Shown here: positions 1-8,682 of the stretch, piece by piece
Layout of the letters: every line of letters starts with the position of its first letter
Numbering within the stretch: position 1 is the first letter of the stretch
Assembly (NCBI RefSeq): GCF_001425945.1
Contig: NZ_LMEB01000005.1
Span: 248,001 to 312,000, forward strand
Direction of reading: 5' to 3'
Length of the DNA stretch: 64,000 bases
From: Brevundimonas sp. Root1279
Lineage (GTDB): Bacteria; Pseudomonadota; Alphaproteobacteria; Caulobacterales; Caulobacteraceae
Translations under genes and position numbers: made by a program
Notes under the pieces: generated by a model
The model's input: only the letters and a program-made list of their open reading frames with translations
The model's database searches: none
What the model was told of the DNA's origin: nothing

Positions 1-354
<354 letters not shown>

Positions 355-451
355 TCAAGAAGAGGGCAGGGAGGCAGCGTCCATATAGGTCTTTCGACCG
401 GAACGCATCACCCCTCCGTGTCGGCGAGGTCCGAACGGCGGGGCGGAGGCC

Positions 452-913
452 TCAACGGCCGAGGACGCGGCGGGTGATGAAGGCCATGGGCAAACCGACG
501 CACACGATGTGCACCAGCAGGCCCTGGATGATCGCGTTTGTGTCCGGCGGGGGCAGGGTGGCCTGGGACAGGGGCACGACGACCCAGGTCATGACGGCGT
601 AGACGACTGCGCCCCACAGGACGCCGGCGACGGGCCAGAGACGCCGGGCGGCGCCCACCCGGGCGGCGAAGGTCGTCCAGACGGCGGCGATGACCAGCAT
701 GACGCCGAAGTGGGAGGCCAGGCCCAGCCAGGCGGTCGGCCATCCGCCGGCGTAGGTCGCGCGGCCCAGCCAGCCTCCGGCGACCGATTGCAGCACCACC
801 TGCGCGCTGACCTGCGGGTTCAGCAGGATGGCGGCGGAGATATCCAGGGCGCCGGCGATCAGACCGGCCAGCAGGACGGCGCGCAGCCATAGAGTTCGGG
901 CGTTCGGGGTCAT
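452..913 (-). CDS. Conserved polytopic membrane protein, unknown function
   Basis: A 153-residue protein made mostly of hydrophobic helices, at about residues 10-32, 62-80, 88-106 and 128-147, so probably four membrane spans in the inner membrane. It ends in the basic segment FITRRVLGR, a likely cytoplasmic tail. No catalytic motif is visible. It lies between recA and alaS on their strand but is cut off from recA by a strong terminator at 964-996, so it should have its own promoter in 914-963 or depend on read-through. I do not recognise a characterised family. Confidence 0.75.
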   Translation of the reverse strand: MTPNARTLWLRAVLLAGLIAGALDISAAILLNPQVSAQVVLQSVAGGWLGRATYAGGWPTAWLGLASHFGVMLVIAAVWTTFAARVGAARRLWPVAGVLWGAVVYAVMTWVVVPLSQATLPPPDTNAIIQGLLVHIVCVGLPMAFITRRVLGR

Positions 914-963
914 CGGCGGTCCTCCCGGTGATCACGGTTACGCTTCCCGCTGTCGCGGGCAAG

Positions 964-996
964 AAAAAAGGCCGCCAGACACGGAGTCTGGCGGCC
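964..996 (-). terminator. Rho-independent terminator of recA
   Basis: A perfect 11-bp G+C-rich stem (970-980 with 986-996) has a 5-nt loop. Read on the minus strand it is followed at once by six T residues (plus-strand A run 964-969). It lies about 150 bp after the recA stop codon and in the recA direction, so it should end the recA transcript before the next gene. Confidence 0.85.
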
Positions 997-1064
997 GCTC
1001 CGTCCGGTCCGGCCCGGCGGGGTCGGATGGCGGGTCGCCGGGCCTGGCCGGAGAAGTGAAGCGA

Positions 1065-1095
1065 AAAGTGCACTCAAAAAAGTCGAGTGCACTTT
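1065..1095. repeat. Perfect 11-bp inverted repeat carrying GTGCAC palindromes
   Basis: AAAGTGCACTC at 1065-1075 pairs perfectly with GAGTGCACTTT at 1085-1095 across a 9-nt A-rich loop. A third GTGCAC lies just outside at 1096-1101. The element is between the recA stop and the strong recA terminator. On the minus strand the stem runs into TTTT, so it could be a first, weaker terminator. The three GTGCAC cores in 34 bp would also suit a dimeric DNA-binding protein. Confidence 0.6.
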
Positions 1096-1143
1096 GTGCA
1101 CATTTGACAAGCTTGCTTGACGGCTCGCGCTTGAGCGCTGGCG

Positions 1144-2223
1144 TCAGCCCTCGAGGTCCTGGCCCTCGTCGGGCTCGGGCGTGCCGAGCAGCTCGTCAGC
1201 GATCTTGTTGGTCGAGGCGCGGACGGCCTTCTCGATCGAGGCGGCGATGTCCGGGTTGGCCTTGAGGAAGGCGCGCACGTTCTCGCGGCCCTGGCCGATG
1301 CGCTGGCTGTCGTAGGAGAACCAGCTGCCCGACTTCTCGATCACCCCGGCCTTGACGCCGAGGTCGATGATCTCGCCCAGCTTGGAGATGCCTTCGCCGT
1401 ACATGATGTCGAAGATGACCTCGCGGAACGGCGGGGCGACCTTGTTCTTGACCACCTTCACGCGGGTCGTGTTGCCGACCACTTCGTCGCGGTCCTTGAT
1501 CGCGCCGGTGCGGCGGATGTCGAGGCGGACCGAGGCGTAGAATTTCAGCGCATTGCCACCCGTGGTCGTCTCGGGCGAGCCGTACATGACCCCGATCTTG
1601 TGACGGATCTGGTTGATGAACAGCACGATGCATTTCGACTTGGAGATCGAGGCGGTCAGCTTGCGCAGCGCCTGGCTCATCAGGCGGGCCTGCAGGCCGG
1701 GCAGGCTGTCGCCCATCTCGCCTTCGATTTCAGCGCGCGGGGTCAGGGCGGCGACGGAGTCGATGACGACGATGTCCACGGCGCCGGAGCGCACCAGGGT
1801 GTCGACGATCTCCAGGGCCTGCTCGCCCGTGTCGGGCTGCGACACCAGCAGGTCGTCGAGGTTGACCCCCAGCTTCTGGGCGTAGACCGGATCCAGCGCG
1901 TGTTCGGCGTCGACGAAGGCGGCGGTGCCGCCCTTCTTCTGGATCTCGGCGACGGTGTGCAGGGCGAGGGTCGTCTTGCCCGACGATTCCGGGCCGAACA
2001 CCTCGATGACCCGGCCGACCGGTAGGCCGCCGATGCCCAGCGCCATGTCGAGGCCCAGCGAACCGGTCGACACGCTTTCGATCTCGGCGACGACCCCGGC
2101 CTTGCCGAGTTTCATCACCGAGCCCTTGCCGAAGGCCCGGTCGATCTGAGCGATCGCCGCCTCCAGGGCCCGTTGCTTGTCGCCGTCTTCCTTGCCCACC
2201 AACTTCAAAGCCGCCTGTGACAT
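1144..2223 (-). CDS. recA: Recombinase RecA
   Basis: Homologous recombination protein and SOS co-protease: it forms filaments on single-stranded DNA, drives strand exchange and stimulates LexA self-cleavage. The 359 residues from [20 protein letters not shown] show Walker [10 protein letters not shown], the segment [17 protein letters not shown], the L2-loop region [21 protein letters not shown] and an acidic C-terminus. The reading frame is open further upstream (to 2370), but the ATG at 2223 gives the usual family start and has a purine-rich GGGAGA ahead of it; an ATG at 2244 is the main alternative. It is preceded by two perfect LexA boxes at 2328-2361 and followed by the terminator at 964-996, so it is probably a single-gene SOS unit. 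Confidence 0.98.
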   Translation of the reverse strand: MSQAALKLVGKEDGDKQRALEAAIAQIDRAFGKGSVMKLGKAGVVAEIESVSTGSLGLDMALGIGGLPVGRVIEVFGPESSGKTTLALHTVAEIQKKGGTAAFVDAEHALDPVYAQKLGVNLDDLLVSQPDTGEQALEIVDTLVRSGAVDIVVIDSVAALTPRAEIEGEMGDSLPGLQARLMSQALRKLTASISKSKCIVLFINQIRHKIGVMYGSPETTTGGNALKFYASVRLDIRRTGAIKDRDEVVGNTTRVKVVKNKVAPPFREVIFDIMYGEGISKLGEIIDLGVKAGVIEKSGSWFSYDSQRIGQGRENVRAFLKANPDIAASIEKAVRASTNKIADELLGTPEPDEGQDLEG

Positions 2224-2327
2224 CGCCTTCGTCTCCCTTGCCATGATTCCCATCTGGTTTCGGGAGAGACCCGCCATGGACCCGCCCCCTCGTTTCGTGA
2301 GGCGGACTATGTGCATGGTTTGTTCAG

Positions 2328-2342
2328 GTTCACAAGATGTTC
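2328..2342 (+). promoter_or_regulatory. LexA (SOS) box 1 of recA
   Basis: GTTC at 2328-2331, seven bases, then GTTC at 2339-2342: an exact match to the alphaproteobacterial LexA operator GTTC-N7-GTTC. It lies about 105 bp upstream of the recA start. It overlaps a possible minus-strand -35 TTGTGA, which is followed after 17 bp by ACATAG. LexA bound here would block recA until DNA damage. Confidence 0.85.
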
Positions 2343-2346
2343 TCGG

Positions 2347-2361
2347 GAACGTCCTGAGAAC
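2347..2361 (-). promoter_or_regulatory. LexA (SOS) box 2 of recA, opposite orientation
   Basis: GAAC at 2347-2350, seven bases, then GAAC at 2358-2361. On the minus strand this is a perfect GTTC-N7-GTTC. It is only 4 bp from box 1 and faces the other way, with box centres 19 bp apart (nearly two helical turns), so two LexA dimers could sit side by side. Its outer end abuts the catalase terminator. Confidence 0.85.
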
Positions 2362-2400
2362 AAAAGCCAAGCTACGACCGTTTCTGACGTAGCTTGGCTT
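2362..2400 (-). terminator. Terminator of the catalase gene
   Basis: A perfect 13-bp stem, AAGCCAAGCTACG at 2364-2376 with CGTAGCTTGGCTT at 2388-2400, has an 11-nt loop and lies 10 bp after the katE stop. On the minus strand the stem ends in TTTTG. The hairpin ends where SOS box 2 begins, so katE termination and recA control are packed into about 75 bp. Confidence 0.8.
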
Positions 2401-2409
2401 CCATCCGGA

Positions 2410-4497
2410 TCAGGCGAGGATGCGAACCTTGGGCTCGCGGTCCCACTGGCGCGTGCGGGCCGGCTTGACGAAGGCGTCCGCGCCCTGGGCCAGGTCGACG
2501 ACGCCGGCGTCCGGCTTGACGCCCGCCTTGTCCAGCAGCGGCTGGGCTTCGGCGGTGTGGGCGATCGCCTTGAGGTGAACGAAGGCGTTGGCGGCGAAGT
2601 CGACGGCGGCGCTCTCGCCGAGCAGCTCGGCGCAGCCCGCCTCCGACAGAACCAGGGCCACGGCGTCGAACAGCACCGACGGCGTGCCGGCCAGTTGGCC
2701 GTCAGCCGGCAGCGCCTTGCCGTCCTTGAGGGTGACCCCGCCGATCTTGGGGGCGATGATCTTGACCGCCGCGCCCTCGGCTTCGACCGCCTTGCGCACC
2801 GCCGCCACCACCGCGCCGTCAGCGCCGTCGGTGACGAGGATGCCGACCGCGCGGCCCTTCAGCGTGTCCGGATATTTGCCGACGATCCGCAGGGCCGGGG
2901 ACGGCTTCATGTCCTCCGGCGCCACCGCGGCGGCCGCCTTCTTGGGCAGGTCCACGTTGAGACCTGCGGCCACGCGCTTGGCCAGCGCCTCATCGACGTT
3001 CTGGACATTGGCCAGGACCCGGACGCGGACGTGGTCGAGCGTCACCTTGGACAGCTCGAAGACGAGGGCGCTGGCCAGGTGCGCCTGCTCGATCTCGGTC
3101 TGAGAGCGGAAGAAGAGCCGCGCCTGGGTGTAGTGGTCGGCGAAGGTTTCGGCGCGCAGGCGCACCTTGGTCTCCTCGACCGGCTGCGCGAAGCTGCGGA
3201 AGCCGCCCTTCGGGTCTTCGCGCGGGCCGCCGGGCTCGCCGGCCTCGGCCAGGCTGTTGGGCTCGTAGTTGGCGCGGCCGGCGAAGACCTGGGTCTGCAT
3301 ATGGCCGTCGCGCTGGAAATTCTGGAAGGGACAGCCCTTGGGTTGATTGATCGGCAGCTGGTGGAAATTGACCGAGCCCAGCCGCGACAGCTGGGTGTCC
3401 TGGTAGGAGAACAGCCGGCCCTGCAGCAGCGGATCCTCGGACACATCGACGCCGGGCGGCATGTTGGTGGGCAGGAAGGCCGACTGCTCCGTCTCGGCGA
3501 AGAAGTTGTCGGGATTCCGATTCAGCACCATGCGGCCGACCACGCGGATCGGGATCATCTCTTCCGGGATCAGCTTGGTGGCGTCGAGGATGTCGAAGGG
3601 CAGGGCGTCCGCCTGCTTCTGGCTGATCAGCTGAACGCCGAACTCCCACTCGGGGAAATCGCCAGCGGCGATGGATTCATAGAGGTCGCGGCGGTGATAG
3701 TCCGGGTCGGCGCCGGCGATCTTCACCGCCTCGTCCCAGCAGGTCGACTGGGTCCCCAGCTTCGGCCGCCAGTGGAATTTGACGAAGGTGGCCTCGTCCT
3801 TGTCGTTGAGCAGGCGGAAGGTGTTGACCCCGAAGCCCTCGATCATGCGCAGCGAGCGGGGAATGGTGCGGTCGGACATGGCCCACATGATCATGTGGGT
3901 GGTCTCGGGCATCAGGCCGACGAAGTCCCAGAAGGTGTCATGGGCGCTGGCCGCCTGCGGATAGCCGCGGTCGGCCTCCATCTTCACGGCGTGGACCAGG
4001 TCGGGAAACTTGATCGCATCCTGGATGAAGAAGACGGGGATGTTGTTGCCGACGAGATCCCAGTTTCCCTCGACGGTGTACATCTTGACCGCGAAGCCGC
4101 GCACGTCCCGCGGCGTGTCGATCGAGCCGGCGCCGCCCGCCACGGTCGAGAAGCGGGTGAAGACATCGGTCTTCTTGCCCACCTCGGTCAGCACCTTGGC
4201 GCGGGTGAACTCAGCCAAGGACTCGGTCAGTTCGAAGAAGCCGTGGGCGGCCGAGCCGCGCGCGTGGACGATTCGCTCGGGGATCCGCTCGTGGTCGAAA
4301 TGCTGGATCTTTTCGCGCAGGACGAAGTCTTCGAGCAGGGTCGGTCCGCGCCGGCCGCCCTTCAGCGAGTTCTGGTCGTCGCTGATCGGCATGCCGTGAT
4401 TGGTGGTCAGCCGCGTCTCGGGAGTGGAGGCGGTCTGGTGCAGTTCGCCGGCATTGCCGGTTACGGCCTGGGGTTCAGGCGTCTTGGGGTCTGCCAT
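2410..4497 (-). CDS. katE: Large-subunit heme catalase (KatE/HPII type)
   Basis: Decomposes hydrogen peroxide to water and oxygen in the cytoplasm. The 695 residues comprise a catalase core (to about residue 500) and a C-terminal flavodoxin-like domain ([18 protein letters not shown] onward) found only in the large-subunit clade. The catalytic His is in [19 protein letters not shown] (about residue 78), the catalytic Asn in VGNNIPVFF (about 151), and the heme-ligand Tyr in [14 protein letters not shown]. The ATG at 4497 ([10 protein letters not shown]) is chosen over the longer frame from 4557, because the extra 20 residues look like untranslated sequence. It is co-directional with recA but separated from it by a terminator. 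Confidence 0.96.
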   Translation of the reverse strand: MADPKTPEPQAVTGNAGELHQTASTPETRLTTNHGMPISDDQNSLKGGRRGPTLLEDFVLREKIQHFDHERIPERIVHARGSAAHGFFELTESLAEFTRAKVLTEVGKKTDVFTRFSTVAGGAGSIDTPRDVRGFAVKMYTVEGNWDLVGNNIPVFFIQDAIKFPDLVHAVKMEADRGYPQAASAHDTFWDFVGLMPETTHMIMWAMSDRTIPRSLRMIEGFGVNTFRLLNDKDEATFVKFHWRPKLGTQSTCWDEAVKIAGADPDYHRRDLYESIAAGDFPEWEFGVQLISQKQADALPFDILDATKLIPEEMIPIRVVGRMVLNRNPDNFFAETEQSAFLPTNMPPGVDVSEDPLLQGRLFSYQDTQLSRLGSVNFHQLPINQPKGCPFQNFQRDGHMQTQVFAGRANYEPNSLAEAGEPGGPREDPKGGFRSFAQPVEETKVRLRAETFADHYTQARLFFRSQTEIEQAHLASALVFELSKVTLDHVRVRVLANVQNVDEALAKRVAAGLNVDLPKKAAAAVAPEDMKPSPALRIVGKYPDTLKGRAVGILVTDGADGAVVAAVRKAVEAEGAAVKIIAPKIGGVTLKDGKALPADGQLAGTPSVLFDAVALVLSEAGCAELLGESAAVDFAANAFVHLKAIAHTAEAQPLLDKAGVKPDAGVVDLAQGADAFVKPARTRQWDREPKVRILA

Positions 4498-4661
4498 GGA
4501 GATGCGCTTTCCGACGGGCGAGCGAAGACCGGGATGGTCGCGGTCGCGCCAGTGCAAGGACTTGGGGAGGTCCTGACGGAAGGCGGCGGGGAGATGGTTG
4601 TTCCAGAAGCGGGCGAAAAGACCCCGTCCCCTTCAGTGGCGCGGGTTGGCCTTGCGCGCCG

Positions 4662-6551
4662 TTACGCTTGGGTCTCCGCCGGCGCCATCGGCCGCGCCGC
4701 CTGGCCGATGGCGGCCACGCCGGCCCCCAGGACCAGCACCGCTGCGGCCGCGATGAGCACCGGTCTGGCCCAGGCCGTCTCGGCCGACAACGGTCGCACC
4801 AGCATCAGGATCAGCAGCCCCATCAGCGCCAGCACGCCCGGCAGGTCCATGCCGACGCCGAGGAAGGTCGGGTGCGCCAGGCCCATCAGCCAGCCGCCGC
4901 CCAGGGCGACCGCCAGGGCGATCGGGAGCAGGGCCGCGGGTCGGGTCAGGCCGGGATCGGCGAAGGCGACGCCTGCCGCCACGGCCGCCGCCAGCAGCGC
5001 CGGCCAGAGGAAGAGGAAGGCGGCTTCGGGCGCCACCGCCTGGGCCAGGCCGCCGACGATCAGCACCAGCAGGATCAGGCCGCTCCAACCGCCCCAGGTC
5101 GATCGTGCGGCCAGTCCCGGGGCCAGCGACAGGCCGATGGCGATGACGGCGGCCCCGATGATCACCAGGTTGACGCCGCCGAGCCCCAGCCCGACCAGGG
5201 CCGCGGCGGCGATCGTCCCCGCCATGATGCGGCGATCGACGCTTCCGCGTCCGGCCAGCAGCGCCAGGGCGGCGGCGAACACCGTCAGGGCCGCGCCGGC
5301 CTCCATCCACGGCAGGCGGGCCAGCAGGGTGTAATAGGCGCCGGCGCTGTCAGCCCGGGCGGCCATCGGTCCCGCCAGGGTCCGGACGGCCTGGGTCAGC
5401 ACCAGGGCGGTCGACAGGAACCACAGCCCGTCGACGCAGCCCCGGCCGAGGTCGACCCAGGTCAGGCCCGCGCGGCGGCTCGCGCGCCAAACGGCCGTCG
5501 CCAGGAGGGCTGCGGCCAGACCCAACAGGCCCCAGCCGAGCGCCGGCGGATGGCTGATCACCACCTGGCCGAACAGATCGGCGTAGACGACATTGCGCTC
5601 GCCCTTCGGCAGGGCCGGGGCCCGCAGCAGGGCGTCGGCGTTCTCCAGCGCCTGCGAGCCGATGTGCTGCACCGCGCCGCGATCCAGCGCCTGCGGCATG
5701 GAGGCCGGAGCATGGTACTGTTCGGGGCGGCCGATGAAGGCCAGGTTCAGGCCCTGGACGCCGCGGTCCTTGGGAATGGTGAAGTCGGTGCCGTTGGGCA
5801 TCCGCTCATAGACGAACACCGCCAGCGAGTTGGAGGTGACGCCGCCGTTCACCCGGTGCGTCGCCTGGGCGAAACGATCGATGGTCTGGGCGTTGCCGCG
5901 GCCGGTCTCGAACATCATGGCCCGACCGCCGCCGCCGCGCGCCTCGAGGTTGATCACCGCCCCGATGCGGTCGCGCAAGGGATGGCCGCCCCAGAAGACG
6001 CGCGCGCCCTCCAGTCCGATCTCCTCCGCGTCGGTGAACAGCACCACCAGGGTGCGGTCGGCCGGGCCGCGGGCGCGAAGCGCGCGGACCGTCTCCAGGA
6101 TGGCCGCGACGCCGGTCGAATCGTCCGCCGCCCCTGCGGAATCCGGCACGGTGTCGTAGTGGGCCATCAGGGCGACGGCGGGCAGCTCGGGCCGTCGGCC
6201 GGGCAGGACGCCGATCAGATTGCTGGCTGTGAAGTTCGCCGCCTCGGGGTCGCCGCCCATGCTGCTCAGGTGACGGATCGCCCCGTCCGAGAGCGGGCCG
6301 GTCTGCACCGACGTCTCCAGGCCCAGGGCTGTCATCCGTTGCAGCAGATAGGCCTGGACCCGCGTATGATCCGGCGATCCCACGGGGTGAGGCCGCCGCG
6401 CAATCTCGCGGATGTCGCCCATCGCCCGGTCGGCGGCGAAGTCCTGCCGGGGCTCGCCAATCCCGAGCGCCTCCGGACTGCGCAGAGACAGGACCGCGAT
6501 CAGCAGCGCGAGCGCCAAAGACCCGACAAGCCACAGCACGCGCATGCGCAT
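4662..6551 (-). CDS. M28-family zinc metallopeptidase with C-terminal polytopic membrane domain
   Basis: The 629 residues start with a membrane anchor (about 5-24). A periplasmic M28 aminopeptidase-type domain (about 35-320) follows, with metal ligands visible in ALMAHYDTVPD (His131), GAADDSTGVAA (Asp143/144), FTDAEEIGLEG (Glu176/177), INLEARGG (Glu203) and RPEQYHAPAS. The last 300 residues form about eight hydrophobic helices. This layout resembles the membrane M28 peptidases related to eukaryotic ER metallopeptidase 1. The substrate is unknown. ATGs at 6551 and 6545 are both possible. It is transcribed alone, away from cheR. Confidence 0.88.
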   Translation of the reverse strand: MRMRVLWLVGSLALALLIAVLSLRSPEALGIGEPRQDFAADRAMGDIREIARRPHPVGSPDHTRVQAYLLQRMTALGLETSVQTGPLSDGAIRHLSSMGGDPEAANFTASNLIGVLPGRRPELPAVALMAHYDTVPDSAGAADDSTGVAAILETVRALRARGPADRTLVVLFTDAEEIGLEGARVFWGGHPLRDRIGAVINLEARGGGGRAMMFETGRGNAQTIDRFAQATHRVNGGVTSNSLAVFVYERMPNGTDFTIPKDRGVQGLNLAFIGRPEQYHAPASMPQALDRGAVQHIGSQALENADALLRAPALPKGERNVVYADLFGQVVISHPPALGWGLLGLAAALLATAVWRASRRAGLTWVDLGRGCVDGLWFLSTALVLTQAVRTLAGPMAARADSAGAYYTLLARLPWMEAGAALTVFAAALALLAGRGSVDRRIMAGTIAAAALVGLGLGGVNLVIIGAAVIAIGLSLAPGLAARSTWGGWSGLILLVLIVGGLAQAVAPEAAFLFLWPALLAAAVAAGVAFADPGLTRPAALLPIALAVALGGGWLMGLAHPTFLGVGMDLPGVLALMGLLILMLVRPLSAETAWARPVLIAAAAVLVLGAGVAAIGQAARPMAPAETQA

Positions 6552-6654
6552 TCTCCCCCGGTGACAGAGCGACGCTACGACAGGTTTCGGGTTTGGCGAA
6601 GAGGGCTCGGACGGCGACCCTCAAGCTCTGCCATGAGCTGAAACGACTAGGCGG

Positions 6655-7470
6655 CTACGCCGCCCGCTTCAGCGCCGCCGGCGCCTTGACGAACAGGCCC
6701 TTGCGGCCGGCCACGGCGCGGAAGGCGACGCTGTCGCCGGACAGGGATTCGTCCGGGCCCAGGAACAGGCATCCGTCATCCACCAGGCGGCGTTCGAGGT
6801 TGTCGAGCACCTGGACGCGTTGGGCCGGGTCCATGTCGGACAGCACGTGGCGGCAGAAGATGACGTCGAAGCGGGTGTCGTCAGCCGGGGCGTCGAGCAG
6901 ATTGGCGCGGGCGAAATGCACCATCGAGCGCAGCTGCGGCCGGGCGATCCAGTTTTCCTCGGCCTGGTCGAACCAGGTCAGCATGGTCTCGGCGCGCAGG
7001 CCGCGTTGGATCTCGAAGCCGGTGTAGGCGCCGACGCGGGCCTTCTCCAGGGCGCGCTGGCACAGGTCGGTGGCGACGATCTCGATCTCGAATCCGGCGT
7101 CGCGGGCGCTCATGGCCAATGACCAGGCTTCCTGGCCGGTCGAGCAGCCGGCCGACCAGACGCGGATCGGCTGGCCGCCCCGGGCCGCCGCCAAGGCCGG
7201 CATCAGCTCGCGGGCGAAGGTGTCGAACGTGGCGCGGTCGCGACGGAACCAGGTCTCGGGATTCAGCAGGGCCTCGATCACCGCCCAGCCGAGCCCGGCC
7301 ACCGGCTTGGCCCACAGGGCCGCCAGCAGGGCGTCGACGGTTTCGTAGCCCTCGCGGCGGGCGAGCGGGCCGAGGCGATGCTCGGCCAGCTTCATCCGGT
7401 CGCGCGTCAGCCGGTACCCCGCACGCGAGGCCAGCAGCGACTGCAGGCGATCGAAGTCTTCCGGCGACAT
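6655..7470 (-). CDS. cheR: Chemotaxis protein methyltransferase CheR
   Basis: SAM-dependent enzyme that methylates glutamates on chemoreceptors, setting adaptation. The 271 residues have the N-terminal helical CheR domain (about 1-75) and a Rossmann-type methyltransferase domain with the SAM motif VWSAGCSTGQEAWSLA, then ATDLC and FDVIFCRHVL. It lies 4 bp downstream of cheY on the same strand, so the two are probably co-transcribed; chpT is just upstream of cheY. The same trio occurs in Caulobacter outside the main chemotaxis cluster, which fits an orphan CheR/CheY pair rather than a full che operon. Confidence 0.95.
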   Translation of the reverse strand: MSPEDFDRLQSLLASRAGYRLTRDRMKLAEHRLGPLARREGYETVDALLAALWAKPVAGLGWAVIEALLNPETWFRRDRATFDTFARELMPALAAARGGQPIRVWSAGCSTGQEAWSLAMSARDAGFEIEIVATDLCQRALEKARVGAYTGFEIQRGLRAETMLTWFDQAEENWIARPQLRSMVHFARANLLDAPADDTRFDVIFCRHVLSDMDPAQRVQVLDNLERRLVDDGCLFLGPDESLSGDSVAFRAVAGRKGLFVKAPAALKRAA

Positions 7471-7474
7471 GGGT

Positions 7475-7846
7475 TCAGACGGCCCCCACCTCGGCGAATT
7501 TGGAGGTCAGGATCTCGCCGTCGAACGGCTTCATCACATAGTCGTCGGCGCCGGCGCTGAGGGCCTCGGCGATGCGTTCGGCGCGTGTCTCGATGGTGCA
7601 GAACAGGACCTTGGGCGCGGTTCCGCCGGGCAGGGCGCGCAGGCGGCGCAGGAAGGTCAGGCCATCCATCACCGGCATCGACCAGTCGAGCAGGATGACC
7701 TCGGGCATGACGCCCGCGCAGAAGGACAGGGCCTCGGAGCCGTCCGCGGCTTCGTCGACCTCGAAGCCGAGGCCTTCGACGATGCGTCGCGCGACCTTCC
7801 GGATGATCCGGCTGTCATCGACGATCAGGCAAGTTCTCGGGGTCAA
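7475..7846 (-). CDS. cheY: CheY-type single-domain response regulator (TTG start)
   Basis: A stand-alone 123-residue receiver domain: acidic pocket Asp10/Asp11 (LIVDDSR), phosphoacceptor Asp54 (ILLDWSMP), Thr84 and Lys106 (VMKPFDG). It likely relays kinase signals to the flagellar motor or to another partner. The only start giving the family N-terminus is TTG at 7844-7846; no in-frame ATG precedes it, so a weak start may limit its level. It lies downstream of chpT (93-bp gap with a hairpin) and 4 bp before cheR. Confidence 0.93.
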   Translation of the reverse strand: MTPRTCLIVDDSRIIRKVARRIVEGLGFEVDEAADGSEALSFCAGVMPEVILLDWSMPVMDGLTFLRRLRALPGGTAPKVLFCTIETRAERIAEALSAGADDYVMKPFDGEILTSKFAEVGAV

Positions 7847-7909
7847 GGCCGTGGTTCCGGTTTCGCAGGCGCAACGCCTAGGTGTGCGCCAGCCCTCATC
7901 ATCGCCGCG

Positions 7910-7940
7910 AGCCGGTTAACGAGTCCTTGGGAAACCGGCT
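7910..7940 (-). repeat. 8-bp inverted repeat directly after chpT
   Basis: AGCCGGTT at 7910-7917 pairs with AACCGGCT at 7933-7940 across a 15-nt loop. The outer end touches the chpT stop codon. There is no T-tract on the minus strand, so it looks more like an mRNA 3'-end stabiliser or weak attenuator between chpT and cheY than a classical terminator. Confidence 0.4.
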
Positions 7941-8593
7941 TAAGCCGCGTTAGCCATGCGCGCCCTGAGGACAACTCGGCCCTCCTCGGCGCTGACGTCG
8001 AGCGCGCCGCCGTTCTCGGTGGCGGTCAGCCACAGCCAGTAGGGCTGAATCCACTGGCCGGGCAGGCCTTCGGTCAGGGGCTGGCCCGCCAGGCCGGCGA
8101 CGGCTTCGCCCTTGAGCCGGGCGCGTGCGCCCTCGGCCAGGCCCTCGATCTCGAGGCCGGCGTCGGTGCGCTTGGTGGTGATCGTCGCCGTGCCGCCGGA
8201 CGGCAGGGCGGCCATGGTCAGATAGGCCAGGTTCACCAGCGCCCGGGCCTGGGCCTTGGAGTAGTCCCCGCCCTCGGCGCGCCAGTCGAGCGTCGCCCGC
8301 CCGCCCTCGGTCAGGCCCGCGACCAGCTCGCCCAGCTCGGTCCCCGAGAATCGCTCCGCCGACGTCGAGGCGCCGAAAGCCACGCGGGCGAAGGCCACCA
8401 GGGCGACCATCTTCTTCGCGCTGGCCTCGATAAGGCCCATGGCGTCGTCGCGCATGTCCTGCGCGGTCGGGTCCTTGAGCAGGTCGAGGCCGGAGCTGAT
8501 GGCGCCGGCCGGGCTGATGAAATCGTGGCACAGCTTGCCGGCGATCAGGGCGGCCAGGGCCTGGCCGTCGGGGAGGGGAGCGGTGTCGGTCAT
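7940..8593 (-). CDS. chpT: Histidine phosphotransferase ChpT
   Basis: Carries phosphate from the hybrid kinase CckA to CtrA and CpdR, controlling the Caulobacterales cell cycle. The 217 residues show the dimerisation-helix motif KLCHDFISPAGAISSGLDLL around the likely phospho-His23, and a degenerate HATPase-like second domain without ATP-binding N or G boxes, as is known for ChpT. The ATG at 8593 is chosen; the frame is open to 8692 but that would run into the divergent cysQ start region. Its neighbours cheY and cheR match the Caulobacter order. Confidence 0.92.
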   Translation of the reverse strand: MTDTAPLPDGQALAALIAGKLCHDFISPAGAISSGLDLLKDPTAQDMRDDAMGLIEASAKKMVALVAFARVAFGASTSAERFSGTELGELVAGLTEGGRATLDWRAEGGDYSKAQARALVNLAYLTMAALPSGGTATITTKRTDAGLEIEGLAEGARARLKGEAVAGLAGQPLTEGLPGQWIQPYWLWLTATENGGALDVSAEEGRVVLRARMANAA

Positions 8594-8682
8594 CGGGCTC
8601 GAAAACAACAGGTGATCGGTCGCGCGGACGCTGACCTGATTTGCCGGTTCTTCAAAACGTCCGGATGCTCTATCGGAGCCGC

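Noticed and set aside
910..1110. Possible 66-codon gene across the hairpins behind recA
   Set aside because: Starts with TTG inside the GTGCAC repeat, has no ribosome site, and runs through the recA terminator into the next gene's start.
2224..2370. Longer RecA with 49 extra N-terminal residues
   Set aside because: The extra stretch covers the promoter and SOS region and reads unlike any Rec[11 protein letters not shown] is the family start.
2311..5334. Open frame of 1007 codons on the plus strand, antisense to katE and the M28 gene
   Set aside because: It lies opposite two clear genes, its product is an His/Gly/Arg/Asp-rich mirror of their codons, and no domain is visible. High G+C third positions keep such frames open.
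7916..7943. Pair of TTAA motifs near the chpT stop as a CtrA site
   Set aside because: The spacing is 20 bp instead of seven, and the position is after chpT, not at a promoter.
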